64,000 bases of DNA from Brucella grignonensis (lineage in GTDB: Bacteria > Pseudomonadota > Alphaproteobacteria > Rhizobiales > Rhizobiaceae). The stretch lies in NCBI RefSeq assembly GCF_002252505.1, contig NZ_NNRL01000157.1:62001-126000 (forward strand). The letters are read 5' to 3'. Positions 45,518 through 55,045 of this stretch are shown in pieces (position 1 is the stretch's first letter; the number at the start of each line of letters is the position of its first letter). The translations under genes and the position numbers were made by a program. The notes under the pieces are model-generated. The model had not been told where the DNA came from. It did no database searches and saw only the letters and a list, made by a program, of their open reading frames with translations.

Positions 45518-48298
45518 TCAGCCCGCCTGTTTCTTGAGGAGAACAATGCCGAGAACGGTAAGCACCGGGATTGCAATCAGCAGCGGCAGAAACGACCCCG
45601 CCAGATCGGTAAAATCGAGCGCCTTAGAGAAAGTCCCGCGCGAGATCGTCACGAAATAGGTTGTCGGATAAATTTTCCCGATAAAGGCACCCGCTCCCTG
45701 CAAGGATGAGACAGGATCAATAATGCCAGAATATTGCACAGCAGGAATGAGCGTCAGCAATGCTGTGCCGAAAATCGCTGCAATCTGGCTATTGATAAAG
45801 GTCGATATCACTAAGCCCATACCAGTCGTGATGATGACATAGAGCAGCGCTGCTGTGGCATAGGTCAGGAAGCTTCCAGTAAATGGCACACGGAATATGA
45901 AAACCGCAAAAGCTGTCAACATCAGGAAATTGAGGAAGGCCAGCGCGATATAGGGCAGTTGTTTGCCCAGCAGAAACTCGAATTTCGTAACTGGCGTTAC
46001 GTAGAAATTGATGATTGAGCCAAGTTCCTTCTCGCGCACCACGCTCAGCACAGCGAGCATGGCCGGGATCATCAAAAGCAAAAGCGGGATGACTGCTGGA
46101 ACCATAGCCACAAGGCTCTGCACGTCCGGATTATACCGATAGCGGATTTCGAGATTGAAATTGCCGACGGTGGCAGCATCTCCATAAAGCTCACGCGCCT
46201 TCTGCGTCAGCCAATTGGCATGCATCCCCTGCACATAACCACGTACTGTTTCGGCACGCGTTGGCATCGCACCATCGATCCAGGCAGCCACCTCAACAGG
46301 ACGACCATGCGCGACATTGCTGCCAAAATTCGGTGGAATTTCAATCGCAAGACTAATCTCACCCTCACGCATCCGTCGGTCGAGATCGTCATAGTCGGTA
46401 ATTGGTGGCTTTTCGGTGAAATAGCGCGAACCGGCAAGCTGCTGGGTATAATCCCGGCTGATCGTGGTGTCATCGCGATCAAGAACCGCAAATGTCAGGT
46501 CTTCGACGTCAAGATTAATACCATAGCCGATGACGAACATAAGAATGACAGTACCAAGAATGGCGAGTGTCGCACGAATCGGATCGCGCTTGAGCTCCAG
46601 CGCTTCGCGACGTGAGAAAGCCAGCATCCGTCGCGGGTTTGGCAACCAGCTTGATGAAGGCGTTATCCTCTTCTCCGGCTTCTTTTCCGGTATCGTATCG
46701 ACCTTTTCCTGATCGTTTTTCTGTGGCGCGGTCTCACCTATCGCTTCTTCGAGATAGGCAATAAACGCATCTTCGAGCGTTGCTGCATTGCGGCTGGCGG
46801 TGATTGCCTTCGGCGTATCACTGATCAGCACCTTACCCGCATGCATCAAAGAGATACGATCACACAGTTCAGCTTCATTCATGAAATGGGTCGAGACAAA
46901 GATCGTCACATTATCCTTGCGCGAAAGATCGGCAAGTATCTGCCAGAATGCATCGCGCGCAACCGGATCGACGCCCGATGTCGGCTCATCGAGAATGAGA
47001 ATGTCCGGTGAATGGATCAATGCCACAGCCAGCGACAAACGCTGGCGAATGCCAAGCGGCATCGAGTCCGGCAAATCATCCATAACACCAGCTAAATCAA
47101 ACCTTTGGGCCAGTTCCTTGATTCTACGTTTGGTATCGTCCTCTGCCATACCAAACAGCTTGGCATGTAGCTCAAGATTCTGATGAACTGTGAGCTCGGA
47201 ATAGAGCGAGAAAGCCTGTGACATGTAGCCGACATGACGACGTATATCGATATCCTTTGGATCGACCTCACGTCCGAACAGCCGCGCCGTGCCTTCGCTC
47301 GCGGGCAAAAGCCCGGTCAGCACTTTCATGGTCGTGGACTTGCCGCAGCCATTCGATCCGAGAAAGCCGAAAATCTCACCGCGCGGAATACGGAAACTCA
47401 CATTATTGACAGCCGTAAAGTTGCCAAACCGCACCGTGACATGCTCTGCCTCGATAGCGATACCGCTATCTGTCTGCGCATTGCGTGGCGGCATGACAAC
47501 TTCGCTATGCCCCCGACGAAGTTCTTCCGGCAAAAGCGCGATAAAGGCCGCATCAAGATTGGGCGTTTTGGTTTTCTCAAGCAGTTCCTGTGGCGTGCCG
47601 GTCGCAAGAATCTGGCCATCATTCATTGCAACCAACCAGTCGAAGCGCTCCGCTTCTTCCATATAGGCCGTCGCAACAATAACGCTCATACCCGGACGAT
47701 CCTTGCGGATGTCATCGATCAGCTCCCAGAACTGACGCCGCGACAAAGGATCGACACCCGTTGTCGGCTCATCGAGGATCAACAAATCGGGATCATGGAT
47801 CAGCGAACAGCAGAGACTCGTCTTCTGCTTCATACCGCCGGAAAGCTTACCCGCCGGGCGATCCGCAAAGGGCGACATACCCGTTCGTGCCAGAAGATCA
47901 GCTATACGGCGCTCACGCTCGTGCTTGTCATGCCCAAACAGTCGCCCAAAGAACTCGATGTTCTCGAAGACAGAGAGCGTCGGATAAAGGTTTTTTCCCA
48001 GCCCTTGCGGCATATAGGCAATACGCGGAAAAGCCGACTGGCGATGGCGCTTATCGGCAATATCGCCGCCCAGCACTTCGATCTTACCCTTTTGCATAAC
48101 GCGTGCGCCAGCAATCAGCGACAGAAGGCTCGACTTCCCAACACCGTCAGGACCGATCAGCCCCACCATGCAACCGGCAGGCACATTGAGCGAAATATCG
48201 CGCAACGCTTCCGTCGATCCATAAGACAGCGTCACGCTGTCAGCGCGAACGACAAAGCTGTCGTCGCCCACGCCAGCCTTTATCGAAGCCGCACTCAT
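45518..48298 (-). CDS. rbbA: RbbA-like double ATPase fused to ABC-2 permease
   Basis: This 926-aa protein carries two ABC ATPase domains (about residues 15-235: [29 protein letters not shown]; about 285-510: [32 protein letters not shown]) and a C-terminal ABC-2 permease (about 560-926). The fusion is typical of RbbA/YhiH. E. coli RbbA has been reported to bind ribosomes, but the membrane half and neighbours point to export. The second domain's signature is degenerate (GIRQR instead of GGQ/MKQ). Start 48298 overlaps the hlyD stop (ATGA). Confidence 0.9.
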   Translation of the reverse strand: MSAASIKAGVGDDSFVVRADSVTLSYGSTEALRDISLNVPAGCMVGLIGPDGVGKSSLLSLIAGARVMQKGKIEVLGGDIADKRHRQSAFPRIAYMPQGLGKNLYPTLSVFENIEFFGRLFGHDKHERERRIADLLARTGMSPFADRPAGKLSGGMKQKTSLCCSLIHDPDLLILDEPTTGVDPLSRRQFWELIDDIRKDRPGMSVIVATAYMEEAERFDWLVAMNDGQILATGTPQELLEKTKTPNLDAAFIALLPEELRRGHSEVVMPPRNAQTDSGIAIEAEHVTVRFGNFTAVNNVSFRIPRGEIFGFLGSNGCGKSTTMKVLTGLLPASEGTARLFGREVDPKDIDIRRHVGYMSQAFSLYSELTVHQNLELHAKLFGMAEDDTKRRIKELAQRFDLAGVMDDLPDSMPLGIRQRLSLAVALIHSPDILILDEPTSGVDPVARDAFWQILADLSRKDNVTIFVSTHFMNEAELCDRISLMHAGKVLISDTPKAITASRNAATLEDAFIAYLEEAIGETAPQKNDQEKVDTIPEKKPEKRITPSSSWLPNPRRMLAFSRREALELKRDPIRATLAILGTVILMFVIGYGINLDVEDLTFAVLDRDDTTISRDYTQQLAGSRYFTEKPPITDYDDLDRRMREGEISLAIEIPPNFGSNVAHGRPVEVAAWIDGAMPTRAETVRGYVQGMHANWLTQKARELYGDAATVGNFNLEIRYRYNPDVQSLVAMVPAVIPLLLLMIPAMLAVLSVVREKELGSIINFYVTPVTKFEFLLGKQLPYIALAFLNFLMLTAFAVFIFRVPFTGSFLTYATAALLYVIITTGMGLVISTFINSQIAAIFGTALLTLIPAVQYSGIIDPVSSLQGAGAFIGKIYPTTYFVTISRGTFSKALDFTDLAGSFLPLLIAIPVLTVLGIVLLKKQAG

Positions 48299-49362
48299 TT
48301 TACGGTTTCCGCGAGGTTCTTCGGCCATTCAGCATTGGGATCGAGTTTCACATAAGCCATTCCCGGAAGTCCGGTTTTGACTTGCTGAATATATTTCTGA
48401 AGCAAATCCTGAGGGATCTTTGCCTTGACGCGGAACATGAGCTTCTGGCGCTCTTCTTCCGTTTCAACCGATTTCGGCGTGAACTGCGCCACATCAGCAA
48501 CGAAGCTGATTGTAGCCGGGATCACATATTGAGGTGCTGCATCGAGCACAATGCGTGCATCTGCCCCGATCGCTACACGACCAGCCTGCGCGGTCGGCAG
48601 GAAGAAGGTCATATAGACATCGCTGACGTCGACCAGATTAAGCACGCGACCACCAGCTGACAGCACCTCGCCCGGTTGTGCGACACGATATTGCACGCGG
48701 CCCGGCTTTGGCGAACGCAAAGTGGCATCATTGATATCCGTGTCGATGGTGGCAATGGCAGCCTTTGCCGCTTCAACGGCAGCTTCTGCATCGACAACCT
48801 GTGCCTTGGCCGCACTGATCGCAGCGGCAGTCGCTGCCAGTTGTGCCTTCGCAGCACCTACGGCTGCTTCAGCCCCTTGCGCAGTTGCACGATCATCATC
48901 GAGGACCTGCTGAGAAACCGTGCGTGATTCCGACAGTTGCTGCGAACGAACCAACCGACGATTGGCGGCATCCAGCTGCGCCTCGCGCTGCGCAACGGTC
49001 GCTTCAGCAGCAGTTTGTTCGGCTTCCCGCTGCGCGACGAGGCTCTTCGCGGTATCGATACTTATTTCAGCTCGCCGCAGTTGCGCTTCTGCCTGCTTGC
49101 GCTGACTTTCGAGCTGATCCGTATCCATGCGTGCCAGAACTGCATTCGCTTCAACGAATTGCCCCTCATCGGCCAGGATTTCGCGGATACGTCCGGGGCT
49201 CTTGGTGGAAACGTCGATCTCTACGGCTTCGATGCGACCATTTCCGCCAGCAATTCCTTCCGGCAATCCGGGCGCGCTCAGTGCTTTCCAGGCATAATAG
49301 CCTCCGGCCACCAAAACCACGGCCACACCGGTTACGATCCACTGCTTGCGATTAAACCCCAT
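48295..49362 (-). CDS. yhiI: HlyD-family periplasmic adaptor (YhiI-like)
   Basis: This 355-aa membrane-fusion protein has an N-terminal anchor ([18 protein letters not shown]), a lipoyl half-motif ([18 protein letters not shown]), a long Ala/Gln-rich coiled-coil hairpin (about residues 75-205), and the beta-barrel part with [20 protein letters not shown]. It would link the RbbA/YhhJ pump to an outer-membrane channel not encoded here. It is the first gene of the three-gene operon. A perfect FNR-type box lies 115-128 bp upstream of its start, so oxygen control is likely. Confidence 0.9.
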   Translation of the reverse strand: MGFNRKQWIVTGVAVVLVAGGYYAWKALSAPGLPEGIAGGNGRIEAVEIDVSTKSPGRIREILADEGQFVEANAVLARMDTDQLESQRKQAEAQLRRAEISIDTAKSLVAQREAEQTAAEATVAQREAQLDAANRRLVRSQQLSESRTVSQQVLDDDRATAQGAEAAVGAAKAQLAATAAAISAAKAQVVDAEAAVEAAKAAIATIDTDINDATLRSPKPGRVQYRVAQPGEVLSAGGRVLNLVDVSDVYMTFFLPTAQAGRVAIGADARIVLDAAPQYVIPATISFVADVAQFTPKSVETEEERQKLMFRVKAKIPQDLLQKYIQQVKTGLPGMAYVKLDPNAEWPKNLAETVK

Positions 49363-49476
49363 GCCGAAACATCCTCTGTGTCATCATCATCTTTTGGGCC
49401 TGCACAACATAGCCGTGCGGCAAACGATATTACTCAGTCAGGTTGAATTCTGTATTTTCACTTGGGAGTGCATGCC

Positions 49477-49490
49477 TTGATTAAAATCAA
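49477..49490. promoter_or_regulatory. FNR/FnrN-type box upstream of the efflux operon
   Basis: TTGATTAAAATCAA is a perfect match to TTGAT-N4-ATCAA. For class II activation the transcript would start near 49442 on the minus strand, giving an 80-nt leader for the HlyD gene. The matching -10 is weak (TACAGA). Confidence 0.7.
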
Positions 49491-49619
49491 CTATACTCAA
49501 ATGCACCGCAATTTCATGTGATAAAGAATAATAAATATAAGAAAATTCGCGGGTGCCGATTTGGTGAGATGGAGGGCAATGCTGACAGCACCCGCTGACT
49601 GTCGATCATACAACATTGC

Positions 49620-49739
49620 AAAAAAGATCGCGCTGATGCGCTCGACAGATCCTTGAATTGATTGAGTTAGCCGGGACGTCGCTTTAGGTTGGGCCTCGAC
49701 GCCCCGGAGATTGCCGGTTCTGGTGGAACCCGGCAACAC
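49620..49739 (-). ncRNA. Predicted FNR-activated small RNA (unnamed)
   Basis: On the minus strand a promoter-like GCTAAT (49751-49746) predicts a start at 49738/49739. Two G/C-rich hairpins follow: TTGCCGGGTTC/GAACCGGCAA (49736-49711, loop CACCA), then CCGGGGCGTCG/CGACGTCCCGG (49707-49671, loop AGGCCCAACCTAAAG). A third stem, GCGC-ATCA-GCGC (49641-49630), is followed by GATC and six T (49625-49620). Loops are rich in C, as in RNAs that bind ribosome sites. The frame running through it has no ribosome site and is not called as a gene. Confidence 0.5.
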
Positions 49740-49772
49740 GCGACCATTAGCACCCGCTAGCAGAGGCTTTCT

Positions 49773-49786
49773 TTGATTTAAATCAA
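49773..49786. promoter_or_regulatory. FNR/FnrN-type box upstream of the predicted small RNA
   Basis: TTGATTTAAATCAA is a perfect 14-bp palindrome and a perfect FNR site. Its centre is 40.5-41.5 bp from the predicted small-RNA start, the class II activator position. Confidence 0.72.
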
Positions 49787-49814
49787 TCAGATAATAAATA
49801 GCTTGAATATGCCA

Positions 49815-51008
49815 CTATTTTTTAGATCGACACTTGCCCCAGCTCTTTTTCAGATAGTTCGACACGCTTTTGAGCTTCGGATCAGACAGAAAGCCATGCC
49901 GGAAGAGAATGCTGCCCTTGACCTCTGGTATCGCGCGGTTGAGATCGAGCTGACGCTTGATTTCATCCACGCCATTTCCCTCACTCCATTCAGGCTCAGA
50001 CTTGGTCGAAGTACCAGCGCGATAAAGTGCCATCCCTATATAAAGGTCAGTATTTGTGCCTTTAACTGTATCCGCCCACCATCTGACGATAGGCCCATAC
50101 GGCACTTCCTTGCGGCCTGACGACCAATAGACCTGCGGAGCTATATAATCGATCAGGCCATCTTTGACCCAGGCGCGCGTATCCGCGAAGTCACCGTCAT
50201 AATTGGTTTTGCCCGCCTGCGTTGGCGAACCGAGCGGATCATCGATCTGATTGCGCCAGACACCACCGGGGCTGATACCAAAACGAACATGCGGCTTGAT
50301 CGCTTTGATCTTGTTCGAAATCTCCTGCACGAGCGTATAGGTATTGTAGCGCCGCCAGTCATATTTGCTGGCGAAACGCGTCCCGAAACGCTTGAATGTC
50401 TTGTCATCCTTGAGAGACGACCCTTGCGTTTCGTAATAGAAATAGTCGTCGAACTGGATACCATCGACATCATATTTCTGGACAACTTCAGCTGTGATGT
50501 TCGTCACCCACTGGCGCACGGCCGGAATACCCGGATCGAGAACATAGCGATCCGCAGATATGCCCACCCATCCCGGATTGGTTTTATAGACGCTTGGCGG
50601 AGAATCGCTGGACGAATTTTTCAGCTCTTTTCGCGTCGCTGGCCGCACATCCGTCGAAACGCGGTAGGGATTGAGCCATGCATGAAGTTCAATCCCGCGC
50701 TTATGCGCTTCAGCAATTGCAAAGCGAAGTGGATCGAAGCCCGGATCTTTTCCAAGTGTGCCTGTAAGATAAGACGACCACGGAAGATATTCGGATTTGT
50801 AGAAAGCATCGGCAGCAGGAGAGACCTGAAAAATCACGGCATTGATGCCATGCTCCGACGCCTCATCGAACATCCGCACCAGCTCTTTTTTCTGATGCTT
50901 TACCCGCTCGGAATCATCTTCAATCTGTGTCGAAGCTCTGGATGGCCAATCCAGATTAAGAACAGTCGCAACCCAGCTCGCATGAAACATATCGCAATCA
51001 AGTGGCAT
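49815..51008 (-). CDS. GHL10/DUF187 glycoside-hydrolase-like protein without signal peptide
   Basis: This 397-aa protein is a TIM-barrel of the glycosyl-hydrolase-like 10 group (relative: E. coli DigH/YddW, which acts on peptidoglycan glycans). Motifs are WVATVLNLDWPS at the start, HAWLNPYR (about residues 107-114), VDGIQFDDYFYY with the paired acidic residues, and PQVYW. Unusually, the barrel begins at residue 8, with no signal peptide or lipobox. An in-frame TAA two codons before the ATG rules out an N-terminal extension. It may therefore act in the cytoplasm or reach the envelope by an unknown route. Confidence 0.83.
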   Translation of the reverse strand: MPLDCDMFHASWVATVLNLDWPSRASTQIEDDSERVKHQKKELVRMFDEASEHGINAVIFQVSPAADAFYKSEYLPWSSYLTGTLGKDPGFDPLRFAIAEAHKRGIELHAWLNPYRVSTDVRPATRKELKNSSSDSPPSVYKTNPGWVGISADRYVLDPGIPAVRQWVTNITAEVVQKYDVDGIQFDDYFYYETQGSSLKDDKTFKRFGTRFASKYDWRRYNTYTLVQEISNKIKAIKPHVRFGISPGGVWRNQIDDPLGSPTQAGKTNYDGDFADTRAWVKDGLIDYIAPQVYWSSGRKEVPYGPIVRWWADTVKGTNTDLYIGMALYRAGTSTKSEPEWSEGNGVDEIKRQLDLNRAIPEVKGSILFRHGFLSDPKLKSVSNYLKKSWGKCRSKK

Positions 51009-51054
51009 GGATTACTGAATTCCCGTCCGATACGTATGTGAGGTCATATCCGGT

Positions 51055-51081
51055 TTGACATGATCAATTCACTACCTATTT
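51055..51081 (+). promoter_or_regulatory. Predicted promoter of the universal stress protein gene
   Basis: TTGACA (51055-51060) and TATTTT are about 16 bp apart, followed by AAATTTGCATAAAG. The first hexamer also belongs to TTGACATGATCAA, which resembles an FNR box but is one base too short. Confidence 0.5.
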
Positions 51082-51112
51082 TAAATTTGCATAAAGTCAA
51101 AGCGAGGGCACG

Positions 51113-51556
51113 ATGTATAAGAATATCCTGATCACCACTGATGGTTCGGAATTTGCGGAACGCGGGCTTATTCATGGTTTTGATACAGCCAAAGTCATGG
51201 GCAGCAAGGTAACCGTGATTACGGTAACAGCTCCCTATTCAATTTCCGGCCTTCCCGGTGGTTTTACGGATAGCCCTGAATTCATCGAACGATATGAAGA
51301 AGAATGGAATGATTACGCCGATAAGGCGCTCGCGCGTGCTCGCGAGCTAGCGGTTGAAGCAGGTGTTGAAATCCATACTTTGCACGTCGTTGCCCATCAT
51401 CCCGCAACATCCATCATTGAAACGACCAAAGAGCTGCGTAACGATCTGATCGTCATGGCTTCACATGGCCGTCGCGGATTGAAAGGCATGTTGCTTGGCA
51501 GCCAGGCCTTTGAGGTTGTGACGCGCAGTACAATTCCAGTTCTGGTCGTTCGTTAA
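51113..51556 (+). CDS. Universal stress protein, UspA family
   Basis: This 147-aa UspA-type protein has the conserved start YKNILITTDGSEFAERGL and the ATP-binding end GSHGRRGLKG...LGSQAFEVVTRSTIPVLVVR (split here for length). The G-2x-G-9x-G(S/T) motif predicts ATP binding. Such proteins are often induced by low oxygen in proteobacteria. Its neighbours with FNR-type boxes fit, though its own promoter lacks a proper box. GAGGG precedes the ATG. Confidence 0.92.
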   Translation: MYKNILITTDGSEFAERGLIHGFDTAKVMGSKVTVITVTAPYSISGLPGGFTDSPEFIERYEEEWNDYADKALARARELAVEAGVEIHTLHVVAHHPATSIIETTKELRNDLIVMASHGRRGLKGMLLGSQAFEVVTRSTIPVLVVR

Positions 51557-51559
51557 AAC

Positions 51560-51994
51560 TCAGCCCGCCTGGTGGCCCGTGGCACTTTCAATGTCCACGC
51601 GGAAAAAGACGGGCTCCAGCTTGCGCTGCTCGCCGCCACCGATGATCGTTTTGGTATAGGCAGGCTCCCACCACGTCGGCTCGCTGGCCATCATATTGAC
51701 GATGGACGCCTTCTCTTCTTCGCGGATGATTTCCCGGTAGTGCCCATTCACCACCACACTGCGCCATTGGGTGCGCGAAACAATATGATCGAAAAGGATG
51801 CAGACGGCTGCATTCTTCCGCATTGCCTCAGTCTTCTGACCGTCAGTCGTAAATGAATAAAGTGAACCGCCACTGAACCGGAATCCGAGCGGTACTACAT
51901 AGGGCCGGTTATCGAGAATATAACCCAGTCGCCCGATCTGGGTATGCTGGATCATATCGCGGATATCAAGTTCTGACATTTCATTGATTATCAT
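51560..51994 (-). CDS. Pyridoxamine-5'-phosphate-oxidase-like flavin-nucleotide-binding protein
   Basis: This 144-aa split-barrel protein has [21 protein letters not shown] in parts ([15 protein letters not shown]), then [17 protein letters not shown] and [18 protein letters not shown], the usual flavin-contact regions of the Pyridox_ox_2/NimA-like group. True PdxH function is unlikely at this size. It may be a flavin or F420-type reductase or sensor. It is convergent with the uspA gene, 3 bp apart. An FNR-like box lies 60-74 bp upstream of the start. Confidence 0.85.
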   Translation of the reverse strand: MIINEMSELDIRDMIQHTQIGRLGYILDNRPYVVPLGFRFSGGSLYSFTTDGQKTEAMRKNAAVCILFDHIVSRTQWRSVVVNGHYREIIREEEKASIVNMMASEPTWWEPAYTKTIIGGGEQRKLEPVFFRVDIESATGHQAG

Positions 51995-52054
51995 GGCGAG
52001 CGTCCCTCGTTCGGCTAATCCGTCGATAGATTACTATAGGGTAGCGATTGCGCG

Positions 52055-52068
52055 TTGACTGCGATCAA
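52055..52068. promoter_or_regulatory. FNR-like box upstream of the flavin-binding gene
   Basis: TTGACTGCGATCAA differs from TTGAT-N4-ATCAA at one base. It lies 61-74 bp before the minus-strand start codon, with TATAGT as a possible -10 between. Confidence 0.55.
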
Positions 52069-52078
52069 AACTAGAAAC

Positions 52079-53005
52079 TCAAACGAATAAGCGCCCTTCG
52101 GCGATCTTCACTGCCGTGCCGCCGATACGTGCGCCTGTCAGCACCCCTTTGGAAACATCAAGCTCGAGGCGGATGCTGGATGGTCGCCCCATCTCCATGC
52201 CCTGCTCGATCCACCATTGCGAGCTGCCGTCAACAGGCTTGTCCTTGGCCAAAATCATCCCGGCAAAAGCAGCAGCTGCGGAACCTGTCGCTGGATCTTC
52301 ATAAACATTCGCACCCGTCACGAACATGCGCGCATGATAATTGCTATCGAACAAAATTGTCTCGCGACAATAAACATAAATCGGCAGCGGTCGCTCCGCG
52401 ACATGTGGCAGGCTCTCGCTGACATAAACAGGATCGATCGAAACTTTCGCGGCAGCGATCAGATTGTGCACTGGAACCAGAAGATAAGGCGTGCCAGCAC
52501 TCCAAATGGCAGGCACATGATTCTCGAAGCCTATTTCATGCGTACCCAGTCCGATTGCAGCGGCTGCTTCCTCTTTCTCAATCTTGATATCGAGCTTTTC
52601 GGGCAGCCGTGGCAGATCAAATTCGGCAAAGGCGCTGTTCTCACCCAGAATAACACCGCAGCGAACCACGCCGACCTTTTCTTCCAGTGTTATCAGTCGA
52701 TCAGACTCATCACCCGTCCTGCGATGTCGCGCCAATGATACGGCAGCACCCACTGTTGGATGTCCGGCAAAGGGAAGTTCATAATCCGGCGTGAAAATGC
52801 GCACAGCAGCTTCGTGAACCGGATTTTCGGGCGGAAAGATGAAGACCGTTTCGGACAAATTGAATTCACGCGCAATGGCTTGCATGCGCGCATCCGTCAG
52901 CCCCTCACTGTCGTGAACAACAGCCAATGGATTTCCGGCCAGAGCCTTGTCGGCGAAGACGTCGAAAATCTCGTAATATCGGCCGGCACTGGCAGCTTCG
53001 GTCAT
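52079..53005 (-). CDS. PhzF-family isomerase/epimerase
   Basis: This 308-aa protein has the duplicated diaminopimelate-epimerase-like fold of PhzF: FDVFADKALAGNPLAVV at the start with the Asn-Pro motif, FNLSETVF with the family Glu (about residue 50), PFAGHPTVGAA, and DPATGSAAAAF near 225. Only PhzF has a defined role (phenazine synthesis); no phenazine genes are present, so the substrate here is unknown. GGGAGAG precedes the ATG. Confidence 0.92.
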   Translation of the reverse strand: MTEAASAGRYYEIFDVFADKALAGNPLAVVHDSEGLTDARMQAIAREFNLSETVFIFPPENPVHEAAVRIFTPDYELPFAGHPTVGAAVSLARHRRTGDESDRLITLEEKVGVVRCGVILGENSAFAEFDLPRLPEKLDIKIEKEEAAAAIGLGTHEIGFENHVPAIWSAGTPYLLVPVHNLIAAAKVSIDPVYVSESLPHVAERPLPIYVYCRETILFDSNYHARMFVTGANVYEDPATGSAAAAFAGMILAKDKPVDGSSQWWIEQGMEMGRPSSIRLELDVSKGVLTGARIGGTAVKIAEGRLFV

Positions 53006-53087
53006 CTTTCAACTCTCCCTCACATCAGTCGATGATAGTTCGCGAGCATAGTCAATTTCGCAGCGCTGTCATCTGTCAGAACCAACC

Positions 53088-53813
53088 TCATTGTTGATTA
53101 TCAAAATGCCAGTCAGCAAATGCGCGAACATAGGACGGCGTCGCCTCACCCATCGCGCCTGCCCGCCTCACCGGAATGATCTCAGCAAGTTCTGGTTCGG
53201 CCTGTTTTGCAATGTTTTCTTCGATACGTCTGAGCAATTCGGCCGTCGACATATCAAAATAGTAACGCCGGAAAAGCGCAATGCTACTATCAGCCGTCAC
53301 GAGATGAGTTTTCGCTTCAGCCCTTGCTCTGCCAAGCTCAATCCCGGTCTCTTCAAAGACCTCTCGCGCCATGTTCGCTTCATAATCGGCGCGCGCCCCG
53401 ACAATATCGTGATCATCGATAGAACCGGCGGGAAAATAAACGCGACCTGCCACTGCATTATGCGCACTCATGCGCGCGGCAATTAGATGCCCCTCGGCAG
53501 AGACCATGATGCCCACGCCAAAAATATGCCACGGCTTTTCGGTTGCTCTATCATCACGCCAAAACATCAGCGTTGCAAAGCTTGTACGCCTGAAACTCGC
53601 TTCAAAAATATGGCCGTCAAGATGCGCTTCCGGCGCCAGATAAATCTCACCGTCGAAAAGCGTTGGATTGGCAGCAACTGCCTTTTCCCAGTTTGCGGCG
53701 ATAGAAGACTTGTTGTCGTCGGTATAAGAAAGAGGGTCGGGCAAAACCCTGACATCGACACGATCAATTTCATAGACCGTGTTTTCTTTCACATGCTGCA
53801 TCAGCGGCCTCAT
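53088..53813 (-). CDS. Nudix hydrolase
   Basis: This 241-aa protein has a Nudix box near residues 145-170: AGSID then REVFEETGIEL, with the metal-binding REVxEE core intact and a longer, less regular front half than the consensus. The N-terminal 100 residues form an extra domain. The substrate is unknown. The start MRPLMQHVKENT at 53813 lies 2 bp after the stop of the upstream gene; a longer frame to 53876 would overlap it by 61 bp. It is co-transcribed with the phosphatase-family gene. Confidence 0.87.
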   Translation of the reverse strand: MRPLMQHVKENTVYEIDRVDVRVLPDPLSYTDDNKSSIAANWEKAVAANPTLFDGEIYLAPEAHLDGHIFEASFRRTSFATLMFWRDDRATEKPWHIFGVGIMVSAEGHLIAARMSAHNAVAGRVYFPAGSIDDHDIVGARADYEANMAREVFEETGIELGRARAEAKTHLVTADSSIALFRRYYFDMSTAELLRRIEENIAKQAEPELAEIIPVRRAGAMGEATPSYVRAFADWHFDNQQ

Positions 53814-53815
53814 TT

Positions 53816-54925
53816 TCAAACAATGTTCAACGTCACGGACACGGGACAATGATCGCTGGCCTTGGGCCGGTCCCATCCGGTGCGTGGGTAGCGCTCAACA
53901 TCCTGCTCCGGTGGAAAAATGGTACGCCATGGCTGTCCGCGCCGAATGATCTGCGGAATGGCACTCTCGTTCTTGTTCGCGAATGACGGCGAGGCCAGAA
54001 TATAATCCAGCTGGCAAAGGTGCCGCTCCTGCGGTCCACGTGTGTGGTAGAGCGTCCAACGATCCATGACCGGGCGGCGTTCAACCAGATTGACGGCAAA
54101 GCCGTCATCGAGCAGCGTATCGAGCGCGCTTATTTCCTCAGAGAATGGTGAAAACTGATACCCATTCCACTCATCGCCGTCGATGATGATCCGCTCGCGG
54201 TAATCGTTGAAATCACCACAAATAAGCCAGCGCTTGTCAGCAGTATGCCCTGCCCCGAACTTGTCTTCGATAATCTGCCGAATCGCTCGCGTCTCGGCCT
54301 GCCGCACAGGCAATGATGCCGTGCGTCCATCAAAACCGTTGCGCGCACCACCCATCGATTTGAGATGGACCACAAACAGTGACAAAGGTTTGCCGCCAAT
54401 CCGCATATCAAGATTGAGACAATCGCGCTTGAAGATACGATCATGCGGCTCGAGCCCCAGTTCAGCCAGCACAGGCTGATAAAGCCCAAGATCGTTGTAC
54501 GTCAGATGTGCATGGCTCGTGACCTCTCTGATCTCGATGGGCTGACCATCGCGTGTGGTGTCACGCGCCATAACGGCCACATCGATGCCCCGGCTATCAT
54601 TGCCGTCGATCAGATATTTGTTGCGATAGCCCTGGCCAATCATCTTGAAAAGATAGCCATATTCAAAGGCATTCAGTGCCGCGAGATTATCGACTTCCTG
54701 CAGACAGAGAATATCTGCCCGGGTTTCGGCGATAGCCAGCGCCGTCATCTGGCGCGTATCATCCGCATGAGCAACGGCACGTGCCTGCTCCAGCAAACGA
54801 TATTGCGTTTCATCGCCAATTTCGAACAATTTGAGCGAGCGATCCTGATGCAATTCATTGCGAAAGCCGGAATAATCAAACCGGCGCATCAGATTTTCGA
54901 CATTGAAGGTTGCTATAGTAAACAT
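53816..54925 (-). CDS. Endonuclease/exonuclease/phosphatase-family protein
   Basis: This 369-aa metal-dependent hydrolase shows the family landmarks: FNVENLM at the start, LCLQEVDN with the metal Glu (about residue 77), VVHLKSM, CGDFNDYRE (about 245) and a terminal KASDHCPVS with the catalytic His. Targets could be DNA, nucleotides or phospho-esters. No signal peptide is seen, so it is cytoplasmic. It is the first gene of a pair with the Nudix gene. The ribosome site is weak. Confidence 0.88.
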   Translation of the reverse strand: MFTIATFNVENLMRRFDYSGFRNELHQDRSLKLFEIGDETQYRLLEQARAVAHADDTRQMTALAIAETRADILCLQEVDNLAALNAFEYGYLFKMIGQGYRNKYLIDGNDSRGIDVAVMARDTTRDGQPIEIREVTSHAHLTYNDLGLYQPVLAELGLEPHDRIFKRDCLNLDMRIGGKPLSLFVVHLKSMGGARNGFDGRTASLPVRQAETRAIRQIIEDKFGAGHTADKRWLICGDFNDYRERIIIDGDEWNGYQFSPFSEEISALDTLLDDGFAVNLVERRPVMDRWTLYHTRGPQERHLCQLDYILASPSFANKNESAIPQIIRRGQPWRTIFPPEQDVERYPRTGWDRPKASDHCPVSVTLNIV

Positions 54926-55045
54926 GCCCGCGCAATCTCACCACTTGCGCTATGATTGGCAAGTGGTTCTTTTCAAAATCGTACAGACGTGCTGGTTTTG
55001 ATCAGAAAGGCCACCATATAATGTCTGGAAATCAGGACACCGAGA

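Noticed and set aside
49497-49739. Minus-strand open frame of 80 codons over the predicted small RNA
   Set aside because: It begins at the predicted transcript start with no ribosome site, and crosses the hairpins and terminator; treated as a by-product of the RNA.
51055-51067. FNR box in front of uspA
   Set aside because: TTGACATGATCAA has a 3-bp rather than 4-bp centre; better read as the -35 TTGACA.
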